From Candidatus Gemmiger excrementavium (lineage in GTDB: Bacteria; Bacillota; Clostridia; Oscillospirales; Ruminococcaceae), in the NCBI GenBank assembly GCA_019116485.1, contig DXBO01000048.1, forward strand, positions 1 through 32,556: 32,556 bases of DNA, written 5' to 3'. The notes below the pieces were generated by a model. The model made no database searches. It saw only the letters and a program-made list of their open reading frames with translations, and was not told where the DNA came from. Shown piece after piece: positions 17,985-24,654 of this stretch (position 1 is its first letter; every line of letters begins with the position of its first letter). The translations under genes were made by a program, and so were the position numbers.

Positions 17985-20528
17985 TTACGCCTCTGGCTGG
18001 GAATCACCGCTTTGAGCAGCGCTTTCCGCTGGCGTTTCGGTCTCCTCCGGCGGCGTTTCTGTCTCCTCTGTCGGGGTTTCGGTGCCTCCGTCCATGGTCA
18101 GTGTCACGATAGTTCCGTAAGGCGCACTGGTGTCGGGTTCCACGCTTTGGGCCACCACCTTGCCGCCGCTGTCACCGGCAAATTCCACATTCAGGTTGGC
18201 GGCCTGCAGCATCTGCTGGGCAAAGCTGCCGCTCTTGCCGGTCACATCGGGCACTGTAGTCATGGAATCCTGGTCGGTATTGGTGTACAGGTAAACAGTG
18301 GAACCGGCGGGCACCTTGCTGCCGCCGTAAGGGTACTGGTAAACGATGTTGCCACTGCTGGAACCGATGAGTTTGTGCTTAAGACCCAGCTGGTTCAGCG
18401 TAACCTGCGCACTGGTCCAGGGATAATCCAGGCAGGTCTGCACCGTGACGGTACCCGTGGGATTGTAGTCCGGATCCTGCTCAATCCCCAGATATGGCGC
18501 GATCTCGCTGATAATGTTGCCTACCACCGGGGCCACTACCTCACTGGCATAGTCCCGGAGCCAACGCGGGTCGTCCAACACCACAAACACTTCAATTTCG
18601 GGATCATCCACGGGCAATACCGCGGCAAAGCTCATGGTTTTGTAGTAATCACCGTCGTAACGGAAATTCCGGTCAGTGCGCTCCGCCGTACCGGACTTAC
18701 CGCCGATACGGTAACCCGCCACATAGGCATTTTTGTTGGAGTGGTAACCATCACTGGTGTTGCCATTGGGGTCCACACTGGCTTCCATCATAGCCAGCAA
18801 TTGTTTGCTGACCTCCTCCGAGATGACCTGACGGCGGATGTTGGTCTCGGTCTTCTGCACCACATTACCGTCGATATCAGTGATGGAATCCACCACATAA
18901 GGTGTGACAAGGTAGCCACCGTTGGCCACCGCCGCCACCGCTGTGGCCATCTGCAACGGCGTAATGGCCTCGTTCTGGCCGAAGGCCGCCGTGTACAGGT
19001 TGGTATCGACTTCTGCCATCTGCTCGGCATTGTATACACTGGTCCAGCGGGTCTCGTTGGGCAGGTCGATACCGGTGATTTGGGTAAACCCGAATGCCTG
19101 GATATAATCGTAGAATACAGCAGGCCGCAGTGTTTCTGCCGCCTGAATGAACCACAGATTGCAGCTGTGGTTCAGCGCGTCGGCCATATTCAGCAGACCA
19201 TGGGCCTTGTCGTTGGCACAGTGGTAGGTGTGTTCCCATATACTTCCCGCATCCACAGTCAGGGCGCCGTTGCAGTAAAATTCCTGCCCAGCAGTCATGA
19301 TGCCGGAATCCAGGCCCGCCGATGCGGTGATCAGCTTGAACACCGAACCGGGCATGTACAGTTCGGTGATGTTCTTATTCTTCCACTGGGCTTCGCGCAT
19401 CATACCCTGCAGCTGGGTGTATTCGCTGCTGACGGTATTGCCCTCCTCGTCGGTGGTGGTTTCCTGACTGATTTTGCCATCCTCAACAATGGCAGCCACC
19501 TGTTTTTCCCCCAGGCGTCCATTCAGCCAGTCGATGGCCTCCTCGTCCAGTTCCTCCTTGTCCAGAATGGCCTGCATCTTTTCGTCATAGATGGTATAGG
19601 GGTCGTTGGGGTCGAACTGTTCCAGCGACGCCATAGCCAGAATTGCGCCGGTCTTGACGTCCATGACAATAGCGCTGCCGCGAGCATGAACGGTGAAGGT
19701 ATTCATGGCCTCGGCCAGATATTCCTCCACAATGCCCTGCACCGTCTCGTCGATGGTCAGGATCAGATTGTTGCCGTCAATGGCGTCATAGACATCGGCC
19801 TCGGCGTTGGCCAGCACCTCGCCGTTGACGTTGGTCTCGGCAATGCTGCGCCCCGGCGTACCGGACAGTACATCATCGTAAGATTTTTCCAGCCCGTAGG
19901 CGCCGGAGCCATCGGCATTGCAGAAGCCCAGAACCGAAGACAGAAACGCCCCGTAGGGATAACTGCGGGTAGAGGTCTGTTCGGTGGTAAGCACCACGAT
20001 GCGGTAGCCCTGTTCCTCACCGGCGGGCGGGTCGGTGCGGTAATTCATGGAATACTCGATGATGGCATCGGCTACCGGTTTTTCCACACCCTTGGCCAGC
20101 ACCCGGTACTCGTAGGGTTCCCCGGCAGAATTGGTTGCCGTGAGCACATTGAATACTGCTTCGGCCGTGGTGCCGTCATTCAGCAGAGCCGCGATCTCCT
20201 CCGCCGCGGTCTGCAGCTGGGCAGTAGTGGCGCCATTGGTCACCGACTGTTTGGGGTTGGCAATGATGTTCCATACCGTGTTGCTTTTGGCCAGCAGCTT
20301 GCCGTTGGCACTGTAGATGGAGCCGCGGGTGGCGGGCAATTCTGTATCCTGCAGCTGCTGGGTCACGGCCTCAGTACGGTAAAGTTCGGCGTCGCGCAGC
20401 TGCAGCGCGTAGAGCTGATACACCAATACGCCGAAAAAGAAGATCAGGAAGATGGCGATGGCCACCAGCGTGCGCTGCAGAACGGCAGCCCGGAAGCTGT
20501 GCCGGGGATGTTTGGACGGATTGGACAT
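17985..20528 (-). CDS. ftsI: Class B penicillin-binding protein FtsI/SpoVD type with PASTA domains
   Basis: This 847-residue septal transpeptidase crosslinks peptidoglycan. It has a short cytoplasmic N-terminus, a membrane anchor at about 20-42, a dimerisation/pedestal region, and a transpeptidase domain. The three active-site motifs are Ser395-x-x-Lys398 (PGSVFK), Ser455-Cys-Asn457 and Lys611-Ser-Gly-Thr614. Two PASTA-like repeats follow (about 691-752 and 755-815), then an acidic Thr/Glu/Pro tail. About 80 residues separate FDPNDP (305-310) from the active Ser, where about 25 is usual. The extra stretch is charged and contains DEEGNTVSSEY. PASTA repeats make it SpoVD/PBP2x-like, and position in the dcw cluster after ftsL argues for division. 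Partner polymerase: FtsW in this cluster. Confidence 0.93.
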   Translation of the reverse strand: MSNPSKHPRHSFRAAVLQRTLVAIAIFLIFFFGVLVYQLYALQLRDAELYRTEAVTQQLQDTELPATRGSIYSANGKLLAKSNTVWNIIANPKQSVTNGATTAQLQTAAEEIAALLNDGTTAEAVFNVLTATNSAGEPYEYRVLAKGVEKPVADAIIEYSMNYRTDPPAGEEQGYRIVVLTTEQTSTRSYPYGAFLSSVLGFCNADGSGAYGLEKSYDDVLSGTPGRSIAETNVNGEVLANAEADVYDAIDGNNLILTIDETVQGIVEEYLAEAMNTFTVHARGSAIVMDVKTGAILAMASLEQFDPNDPYTIYDEKMQAILDKEELDEEAIDWLNGRLGEKQVAAIVEDGKISQETTTDEEGNTVSSEYTQLQGMMREAQWKNKNITELYMPGSVFKLITASAGLDSGIMTAGQEFYCNGALTVDAGSIWEHTYHCANDKAHGLLNMADALNHSCNLWFIQAAETLRPAVFYDYIQAFGFTQITGIDLPNETRWTSVYNAEQMAEVDTNLYTAAFGQNEAITPLQMATAVAAVANGGYLVTPYVVDSITDIDGNVVQKTETNIRRQVISEEVSKQLLAMMEASVDPNGNTSDGYHSNKNAYVAGYRIGGKSGTAERTDRNFRYDGDYYKTMSFAAVLPVDDPEIEVFVVLDDPRWLRDYASEVVAPVVGNIISEIAPYLGIEQDPDYNPTGTVTVQTCLDYPWTSAQVTLNQLGLKHKLIGSSSGNIVYQYPYGGSKVPAGSTVYLYTNTDQDSMTTVPDVTGKSGSFAQQMLQAANLNVEFAGDSGGKVVAQSVEPDTSAPYGTIVTLTMDGGTETPTEETETPPEETETPAESAAQSGDSQPEA

Positions 20529-20567
20529 GGCGTTTTCCTTTGCTGAAAAGTTCCCTTATTGCGGCGG

Positions 20568-20611
20568 CGAGCCTTTTCACAAACGGCGGAGTGCCGCTGG
20601 GAAAAGGCTCG
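20568..20611 (-). other. Hairpin in the ftsL-ftsI gap
   Basis: A perfect 11-pair inverted repeat (CGAGCCTTTTC with GAAAAGGCTCG, arms 20568-20578 and 20601-20611) occupies the middle of the 101-base gap. The 22-base loop can form a further small CGGC/GCCG stem. There is no T-run after it on the - strand, so it is not a standard terminator. It may act in mRNA processing or stability, which would set the PBP level relative to FtsL; this is inference. Confidence 0.6.
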
Positions 20612-20629
20612 TTGCCGGTGGTGTTTACT

Positions 20630-21106
20630 TTACGGGTTCAAACCGCCCAGCAGACTGAGGGCGGCGGTGCGCACGTCGGCCAGCAACGCCCCTGCGCCGC
20701 CCGACGATTTTTCGATGACGTTCTCGTCCTCCAGCTGGATATAGGTGACCTGGCTGGGGTCCAGCTGGACCAGACCCAGTTCCCCTTCCGCCACCTGCTG
20801 CAGACTGGACCGGCTGGTAATCTCGCTCATCTGAGCGGAAAGGTAGTCGTATTCGCTCTGGGCGGCGGTCAGGTCGGTACGTGCTTCGTTGATTTTACCG
20901 TTGAGCTCGGTGATCTTGGCCTGGCTGTACACCACACTGACGATAAGGCCCAGCAGCAGCGCCACAGCCAGCACATTCAGCATGGACAGTGCCACCTGGC
21001 GTGCCCGGCTCAGACCGTGCCGGCCGCCGCGCACCACCCGTACCTGGGGCTGCGGACGCTCCAGCTTGGGCGCGGTCTGGCCGGTATGCAATAAAACCGT
21101 TGTCAT
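20630..21106 (-). CDS. ftsL: FtsL-like division protein
   Basis: The 158-residue protein has the FtsL layout. A basic cytoplasmic tail (1-38) precedes one membrane segment at about 39-60 and a heptad-like coiled coil at about 62-105 (ITELNGKINEARTDL onwards). After it comes the conserved-type tail ELGLVQLDPSQVTYIQLE, seen in FtsL of Firmicutes just after the coiled coil. About 30 further residues end in a hydrophobic stretch. FtsL pairs with DivIC and DivIB outside the membrane and helps recruit and activate FtsW-FtsI. Sequence conservation in the family is low, so position between rsmH (12 bases upstream) and ftsI carries much of the weight. Confidence 0.85.
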   Translation of the reverse strand: MTTVLLHTGQTAPKLERPQPQVRVVRGGRHGLSRARQVALSMLNVLAVALLLGLIVSVVYSQAKITELNGKINEARTDLTAAQSEYDYLSAQMSEITSRSSLQQVAEGELGLVQLDPSQVTYIQLEDENVIEKSSGGAGALLADVRTAALSLLGGLNP

Positions 21107-21118
21107 AAGATTGCCTCT

Positions 21119-22042
21119 TTATACTTTCTCCAAAATTCTGAGTTTGGCGGAACGGGCACGGCGGTTCTGCTGCTGCTCCGTGGCGTCTGCCTCAATGGGT
21201 TTGCGGGTGATGAGTTTTGCTTTGGCTACACCGCCGCAGGTGCAGACCGGCTGTTCCGGCGGGCAAGTGCAACGCTGGGCCCAGCGGCGGAACTTGTTTT
21301 TGACCAGGCGGTCCTCCAGGCTGTGGAAGGTAATCACACACAGCCGACCACCGGGGGCCAGGCAGTCAAAAATAGCATCCAGACCTTCGTTCAGGACATC
21401 CAGTTCCGAGTTGACAGCGATGCGGATGGCCTGGAACGTACGGCGGGCAGGGTTTTTGGCCTTGCGCCGCTCCGCCGGCGGCACGGCGCAGGCCACCAGG
21501 TCCGCCAGCTGCATCGTAGTGGCTACAGGTGCCCGTTCCCGCGCTGCCACGATCTTGCCGGCAATCTGCCAGGCGTAGGGTTCCTCGCCGTAATCCCGCA
21601 GGATGCGGGACAGTTCCTCCCGGCTGAGGGTGTTGACCAGGTCCGCGGCGGTGGGACCCTGCTGACTCATGCGCATATCCAGCGGGGCGTCGGCATGGTA
21701 GGAGAAACCGCGCGCCCCGTCGTCCAGCTGATGGCTGGAAACGCCCAGGTCCAGCAGGGCCCCGTTGACCGCCGGGATAGAAAGCTCCGCGAGCACACGG
21801 GCCGCGTCGCGGAAATTCGCCTGTACCACTTGGGCGGGCAGGCCCTTAAGCCTTTCGGTGGCGGCTGCCACCGCATCCGGGTCCTGGTCCAGCGCAATGA
21901 GGCGCCCTGTGGTAAGACGTTGAGCGATCTGTCTGCTGTGCCCCGCTCCACCGGCGGTACCATCCAGATAAATGCCGGCGGGATCAATGGCCAGCCCGTC
22001 GAGACAGGGCTGCAGCAGCACGGGGATATGTGAAAATTCCAT
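21119..22042 (-). CDS. rsmH: 16S rRNA (cytosine-1402 N4)-methyltransferase RsmH (MraW)
   Basis: RsmH methylates C1402 of 16S rRNA in the decoding centre. The 307-residue protein begins MEFSHIPVLL, the family start. It shows the S-adenosylmethionine loop DGTAGGAGHS (27-36), the acidic LDQDPDA (51-57), LLDLGVSSHQLD and a C-terminal FHSLEDRLVK. The length is typical. The gene is the second of the dcw operon, 19 bases after mraZ. Its ribosome site is poor (AGG far upstream of the ATG), so translation may partly depend on mraZ. Confidence 0.96.
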   Translation of the reverse strand: MEFSHIPVLLQPCLDGLAIDPAGIYLDGTAGGAGHSRQIAQRLTTGRLIALDQDPDAVAAATERLKGLPAQVVQANFRDAARVLAELSIPAVNGALLDLGVSSHQLDDGARGFSYHADAPLDMRMSQQGPTAADLVNTLSREELSRILRDYGEEPYAWQIAGKIVAARERAPVATTMQLADLVACAVPPAERRKAKNPARRTFQAIRIAVNSELDVLNEGLDAIFDCLAPGGRLCVITFHSLEDRLVKNKFRRWAQRCTCPPEQPVCTCGGVAKAKLITRKPIEADATEQQQNRRARSAKLRILEKV

Positions 22043-22061
22043 TTTTGTAACAACCTATCGT

Positions 22062-22478
22062 TTAAAAATTCAGGTCTTCCATGGCAGCGGTGAAATCCTC
22101 GTCGCTGCTGGCCTGGTCGCTGTTCCAGGCGGCAGTGTTCCAGATTTCGGCAAAGCTGCGGTTGCCGATGATGGTCACATCGTGGTCAAGCCCAGCGTAC
22201 TCCCGCAGTTTGGCGGGCAGCTGGATGCGGCCCTGCTTGTCCGGCGTGACCTCCACCGCCGAGGCATACAGCATACGGCTGACCTTGCGGCCTTTCACCA
22301 GGCCTTTTTCCTCGATCTTGGCGGCCACCTTTTCAAATTCCTCGGCAGGGAAAGCCGCCAGGCAGTGGTCCAGCCAACGGGTAACGATGAAGGTCTGGCC
22401 CATCGTTTCGCGGAAGCGCGCGGGGAAATTCAGCCGCCCTTTGGCGTCGATGGCGTAATCATACTGCCCTACGAGCAC
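22062..22478 (-). CDS. mraZ: Transcriptional regulator MraZ
   Basis: MraZ is the AbrB-fold regulator that opens most dcw clusters and represses its own operon in the bacteria studied. Two copies of the family repeat are visible: DAKGRLNFPARFRE in the N-terminal half and DKQGRIQLPAKLREYAG in the C-terminal half. The chosen start is GTG at 22478, giving 138 residues beginning (V)LVGQYDYAIDAKGR. It matches the usual MFMGEYxHxIDxKGR start and has GGAGG at 22487-22491, eight bases upstream. The open frame continues 41 codons further, but that part is not MraZ-like. Repeats that look like its binding sites lie in the leader at 22591-22636. Confidence 0.95.
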   Translation of the reverse strand: MLVGQYDYAIDAKGRLNFPARFRETMGQTFIVTRWLDHCLAAFPAEEFEKVAAKIEEKGLVKGRKVSRMLYASAVEVTPDKQGRIQLPAKLREYAGLDHDVTIIGNRSFAEIWNTAAWNSDQASSDEDFTAAMEDLNF

Positions 22479-22549
22479 GCCGTCCCCCTCCCTTCCAGAC
22501 CGTTTCGACCCTTTGCACAAACTTTCCGCAGATTTTTTGACGTTACCCC

Positions 22550-22587
22550 GTGGTGGCGGTGGAAAACTCTGTGGAAAAGGTGGAAAA
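22550..22587 (+). repeat. GTGGAAAA direct repeats in the mraZ leader
   Basis: Read on the + strand, GTGGAAAA occurs three times, at 22559-22566, 22571-22578 and 22580-22587, and is preceded by GTGGTGGC at 22550-22557. On the - strand these read TTTTCCAC. The middle one is TTTTCCACA, which fits the relaxed DnaA-box form TTWTNCACA. The repeats lie between the GTGG boxes and the mraZ start. They may be extra MraZ half-sites in the opposite orientation or bind another protein; no function is shown. Confidence 0.5.
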
Positions 22588-22590
22588 CCA

Positions 22591-22636
22591 CCCACTTTCA
22601 ACCACTATCTTGGGTAAATCATCCACTTTTACCCAC
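22591..22636 (-). promoter_or_regulatory. Probable MraZ operator: four GTGG boxes in two pairs
   Basis: On the - strand GTGGG and GTGGA (22636-22632 and 22626-22622) are separated by five bases. After 16 bases GTGGT and GTGGG (22605-22601 and 22595-22591) follow with the same five-base spacer. Two boxes are preceded by AAA. Known MraZ sites are short TGGG or AAAGTG-type direct repeats with this ten-base period, located at mraZ promoters. The boxes start about six bases after the predicted start of transcription, a position suited to repression. The match to the known pattern is close, but binding is inferred. Confidence 0.75.
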
Positions 22637-22648
22637 TACGGTAAGATT

Positions 22649-22677
22649 AGTCTACCATTTCAGGGGATAAAAAGCAA
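22649..22677 (-). promoter_or_regulatory. Probable promoter of the dcw cluster (mraZ)
   Basis: A -35 TTGCTT (22677-22672) and a -10 TAGACT (22654-22649) are separated by 17 bases. Transcription would begin near 22642, giving a leader of about 165 bases before the mraZ GTG, with the GTGG boxes inside it. The hexamers are only moderate matches; position just upstream of the boxes supports the call. No other promoter was found inside the cluster, so it may drive all nine genes. Confidence 0.55.
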
Positions 22678-22708
22678 GCCCGCAGCGGCAAAAAAGTCCG
22701 CTGCGGGC
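22678..22708 (-). terminator. Second hairpin, abutting the mraZ promoter
   Basis: A perfect 11-pair stem (GCCCGCAGCGG with CCGCTGCGGGC) encloses a nine-base, A-rich (+ strand) loop. On the - strand it is followed by TTGCTTTTTATC, so it can act as a back-up terminator behind the one at 22793-22828. Its last base touches the proposed mraZ -35. The sequence between the two hairpins (22709-22792) holds no gene; only a GTGGG-N5-GTGGG pair on the + strand (22737-22751) stands out. Confidence 0.5.
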
Positions 22709-22792
22709 GTAATTTTCACAGTTTGTACAAAGGGCGGTGGGGAGTGGTGGGGAAAGTACCTGTCCCCCCGGCGTGCTGCAGGGCCGCATAGC

Positions 22793-22828
22793 AAAAAAAT
22801 TCCCCCGGAAGGGGATTCCTTCCGGGGG
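22793..22828 (-). terminator. Intrinsic terminator of the rsmD unit
   Basis: On the - strand a perfect 11-pair stem (arms 22818-22828 and 22802-22812, CCCCCGGAAGG type) with a five-base loop is followed by AA and seven T (22799-22793). It starts 23 bases after the stop of the coiled-coil gene. The + strand side has no T-run, so it works in one direction. Confidence 0.92.
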
Positions 22829-22851
22829 GCGAGATAAAATTTCTGCAGAGG

Positions 22852-23328
22852 TCACTTTTTCGGGCCGCGCATGGAGCGGCTGGCCGCGTTGCGCAGGTTC
22901 ATGCGGGTGTTCTTGATATCCGCCACGCTGCGGGACAGCACTTCCTCGGAATTCTTAAGGATGCCCTCGCAGTAGACGGTGGCGTTGCGGCTCAGTTCCT
23001 TGGCCTGGGCCTGGGCGGCGGTCAGAATCTCCACCGCACGCTGCTGGCTGCGCTTGACGATCTCCTGCTCGCTGACCAGGGTGCGGGCGCGTTCCTCGGC
23101 CTGCTGGATGATGCCCTCCGATTCAATGCGGGCATTTTTCAAAATCTGTTCCCGGTCGTTAACGATCTTCTTGCTTTCCCGCACTTCATCGGGCAAATTG
23201 TTGCGCACTTCATCGATGATGTCCCGCATGCGGTCCACATCCACCACGCGCTTAGCCGCCGCAAAGGGCACAGCCGTGCCTGCTTCCAGGGTTTCCTCCA
23301 TCAGGTCCAGCAATTCTTCTACGTTCAT
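22852..23328 (-). CDS. Coiled-coil protein of unknown function
   Basis: The 158-residue product is not a recognised enzyme. It is almost wholly helical and charged. After a short N-terminal part (MNVEELLDLMEETLEA) comes a long Glu/Arg/Lys/Ala-rich helix from about 33 to 145. It contains IIQQAEERARTLVSEQEIV and AAQAQAKELSR, the pattern seen in peripheral-stalk subunits of F- and V-type ATPases and in DivIVA-like scaffolds. The C-terminus is basic (RSMRGPKK). It has no membrane segment, signal peptide or metal site. Its start overlaps the rsmD stop by ATGA, so it is translated with RsmD. In related clostridia I recall similar small helical proteins near rsmD-coaD; coaD is not present here. No function is claimed. 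Confidence 0.8.
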   Translation of the reverse strand: MNVEELLDLMEETLEAGTAVPFAAAKRVVDVDRMRDIIDEVRNNLPDEVRESKKIVNDREQILKNARIESEGIIQQAEERARTLVSEQEIVKRSQQRAVEILTAAQAQAKELSRNATVYCEGILKNSEEVLSRSVADIKNTRMNLRNAASRSMRGPKK

Positions 23329-23873
23329 GCCTCTCCCTCTCTCTCATACCGGCTGACCATGATCTTGCCGTAATGGTATTGTTTGGTGCGCACCAGCGCC
23401 CCCGCCTGTTCGGGCAGCTGGGCGCCGCACTCACTTTCCGCCAGCACCACACCGCCCGGCGCCACTTTGTCCTGCAGTGCGGTCAACACTCCGGGCAGAA
23501 TATCCCGGTGATAGGGCGGGTCCAGCAGAACCAGATCAAAAGGGCCGCGGATATTGGCCAAGAAGGCCAGTGCCTCACTCTGGCGGATATCGCTCTGCCG
23601 TTCCACCCCGGCAGCCTTGCAGTTGGCCGCTACCACAGCCAGCGCAGCCGGTGCCTGGTCCACAAAAATGCAGCTTCTGGCCCCGCGGGACAGCGCCTCA
23701 ATGCCCAGCTGACCGCTGCCGGCGAACAGGTCCAGCACCCGGGCGCCGGGCACCAAAAACTGAATGCTGGAGAACATGGCCTCTTTCACCCGGTCAATGG
23801 TGGGGCGGGTCACATCCTCGCCCGGCAATGCCTGCAGGTTTTTCCCCCGTGCGCTCCCCGCAATGACGCGCAT
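23325..23873 (-). CDS. rsmD: 16S rRNA (guanine-966 N2)-methyltransferase RsmD
   Basis: RsmD methylates G966 of 16S rRNA. From the ATG at 23873 the protein has 182 residues and begins MRVIAGSARGKNL, the standard family start. It has the methyl-donor loop DLFAGSGQLGIEALSRGA (48-65) and the catalytic DPPY (118-121). The open frame runs 48 codons further upstream through the promoter, so that part is not coding. GGGAGG at 23882-23887 is eight bases before the ATG. It has its own consensus-like promoter and is coupled to the next gene by ATGA. Confidence 0.95.
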   Translation of the reverse strand: MRVIAGSARGKNLQALPGEDVTRPTIDRVKEAMFSSIQFLVPGARVLDLFAGSGQLGIEALSRGARSCIFVDQAPAALAVVAANCKAAGVERQSDIRQSEALAFLANIRGPFDLVLLDPPYHRDILPGVLTALQDKVAPGGVVLAESECGAQLPEQAGALVRTKQYHYGKIMVSRYEREGEA

Positions 23874-23907
23874 CCGCGGCACCTCCCTTTTTCTATGGAA
23901 TAGTTTT

Positions 23908-23936
23908 ATTATGGGGCCTGCCTGCCCGCTTGTCAA
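23908..23936 (-). promoter_or_regulatory. Promoter of rsmD and the coiled-coil gene
   Basis: A perfect -35 TTGACA (23936-23931) and a -10 CATAAT (23913-23908) are 17 bases apart. Transcription would start near 23901, giving a leader of about 28 bases with the GGGAGG ribosome site inside it. The unit is thus separate from the fatty-acid operon upstream. Confidence 0.85.
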
Positions 23937-23988
23937 GGGTGCGCGGTGTAAAAAATCCCCGGTCCCCGGCCACAGCACGGCGCAATAC

Positions 23989-24017
23989 AAAAAGCGAGCC
24001 ATCGAGTGATGGCTCAC
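23989..24017 (-). terminator. Terminator of the fatty-acid operon
   Basis: On the - strand a ten-pair stem (GTGAGCCATC with GATGGCTCGC, one G-T pair) with a four-base loop is followed directly by TTTTT. It starts 24 bases after the stop of the MarR-family gene and ends the operon. Confidence 0.9.
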
Positions 24018-24040
24018 TTCGCTCTTGGGTATAAAGAAGT

Positions 24041-24508
24041 TTACTCCGCCGCGCGGGGAGCGCCCGCGTGGGGCAGCTCAATTTCCGGCATCAGCTCTTC
24101 CGCAACAATGTTGAGCATTTCTTCCAGTTTTTGCAGGTCCTCGGTGGAAAAGCGCTGCTTGGCGCGGTCCACCACATGCTGCAGGTAGGCGTAGCTGATG
24201 CTGTAATAGTCTACATATTTTTTGGTGGGATACAAATGATATTCCCGCTTGTCGGTGCTGGACTGGACCTTTTTCACATACCCTTTTTTGACCAGATTGT
24301 TGATCTTATAGGCCGCATTGGGGGTGGACAGATTCATCATGTTGGAAAACTCCGCGATGGTGGGATGCCCCAGTGCCATAATGACCTCCATGCAGAAGGA
24401 CTCCACCGTGGTCAGTGTGGCCTCGCGGCTTTCAAACTTATTGAAAATCTGCTGGTAAAAATGCAGCTTGAACTTGGTATAGACCTGATTGAATGCCTGA
24501 TCCAACAT
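24041..24508 (-). CDS. MarR-family regulator, FabT-like, probably controls the fab operon
   Basis: The 155-residue protein has a winged helix-turn-helix core of MarR type. A helical N-terminus (MLDQAFNQVYTKFKLHFYQ) leads to HPTIAEFSNMMNLSTPNAAYKINNLVKKGYVKKV as the DNA-reading helices. The wing contains SSTDKREYHLYPT, and long C-terminal helices should dimerise. The D-K-R of the wing is typical of MarR proteins. The start is the ATG at 24508, since AGGAGG (24517-24522) lies eight bases upstream; longer in-frame starts lack a site. In streptococci the MarR protein FabT controls the fab operon from its front; here the gene is last. It probably binds the inverted repeat at the acpP promoter, but this is inference from position. 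Confidence 0.8.
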   Translation of the reverse strand: MLDQAFNQVYTKFKLHFYQQIFNKFESREATLTTVESFCMEVIMALGHPTIAEFSNMMNLSTPNAAYKINNLVKKGYVKKVQSSTDKREYHLYPTKKYVDYYSISYAYLQHVVDRAKQRFSTEDLQKLEEMLNIVAEELMPEIELPHAGAPRAAE

Positions 24509-24608
24509 GGCAAAAACCTCCTGTGGGTCCATGGCCGGATTTTTTCGGTTCCGGGACACGGCGCGGCGCATCTGGCGCATGCGCAACCCTTTTGCGTTCT
24601 TGTAGATT

Positions 24609-24637
24609 AGTATAGCATGTTCAGGCGTATTTTTCCA
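24609..24637 (-). promoter_or_regulatory. Possible internal promoter before the MarR gene
   Basis: In the 146-base gap between fabZ and the regulator, a -10 TATACT (24614-24609) is preceded after 17 bases by TGGAAA, a weak -35. If active it would let the regulator be made apart from the operon. No copy of the acpP operator sequence is seen here. Confidence 0.4.
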
Positions 24638-24654
24638 GTCCTGTTTGGCAGGGT

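Noticed and set aside
17973-20546. An 857-codon open frame on the + strand opposite ftsI
   Set aside because: It mirrors the PBP gene over its whole length and has a shadow-like composition.
23955-23970. Tandem CCGGGGA followed by six T on the - strand as an additional terminator
   Set aside because: Only a four-pair stem can form, and it lies between the true terminator of the fatty-acid operon and the rsmD promoter.
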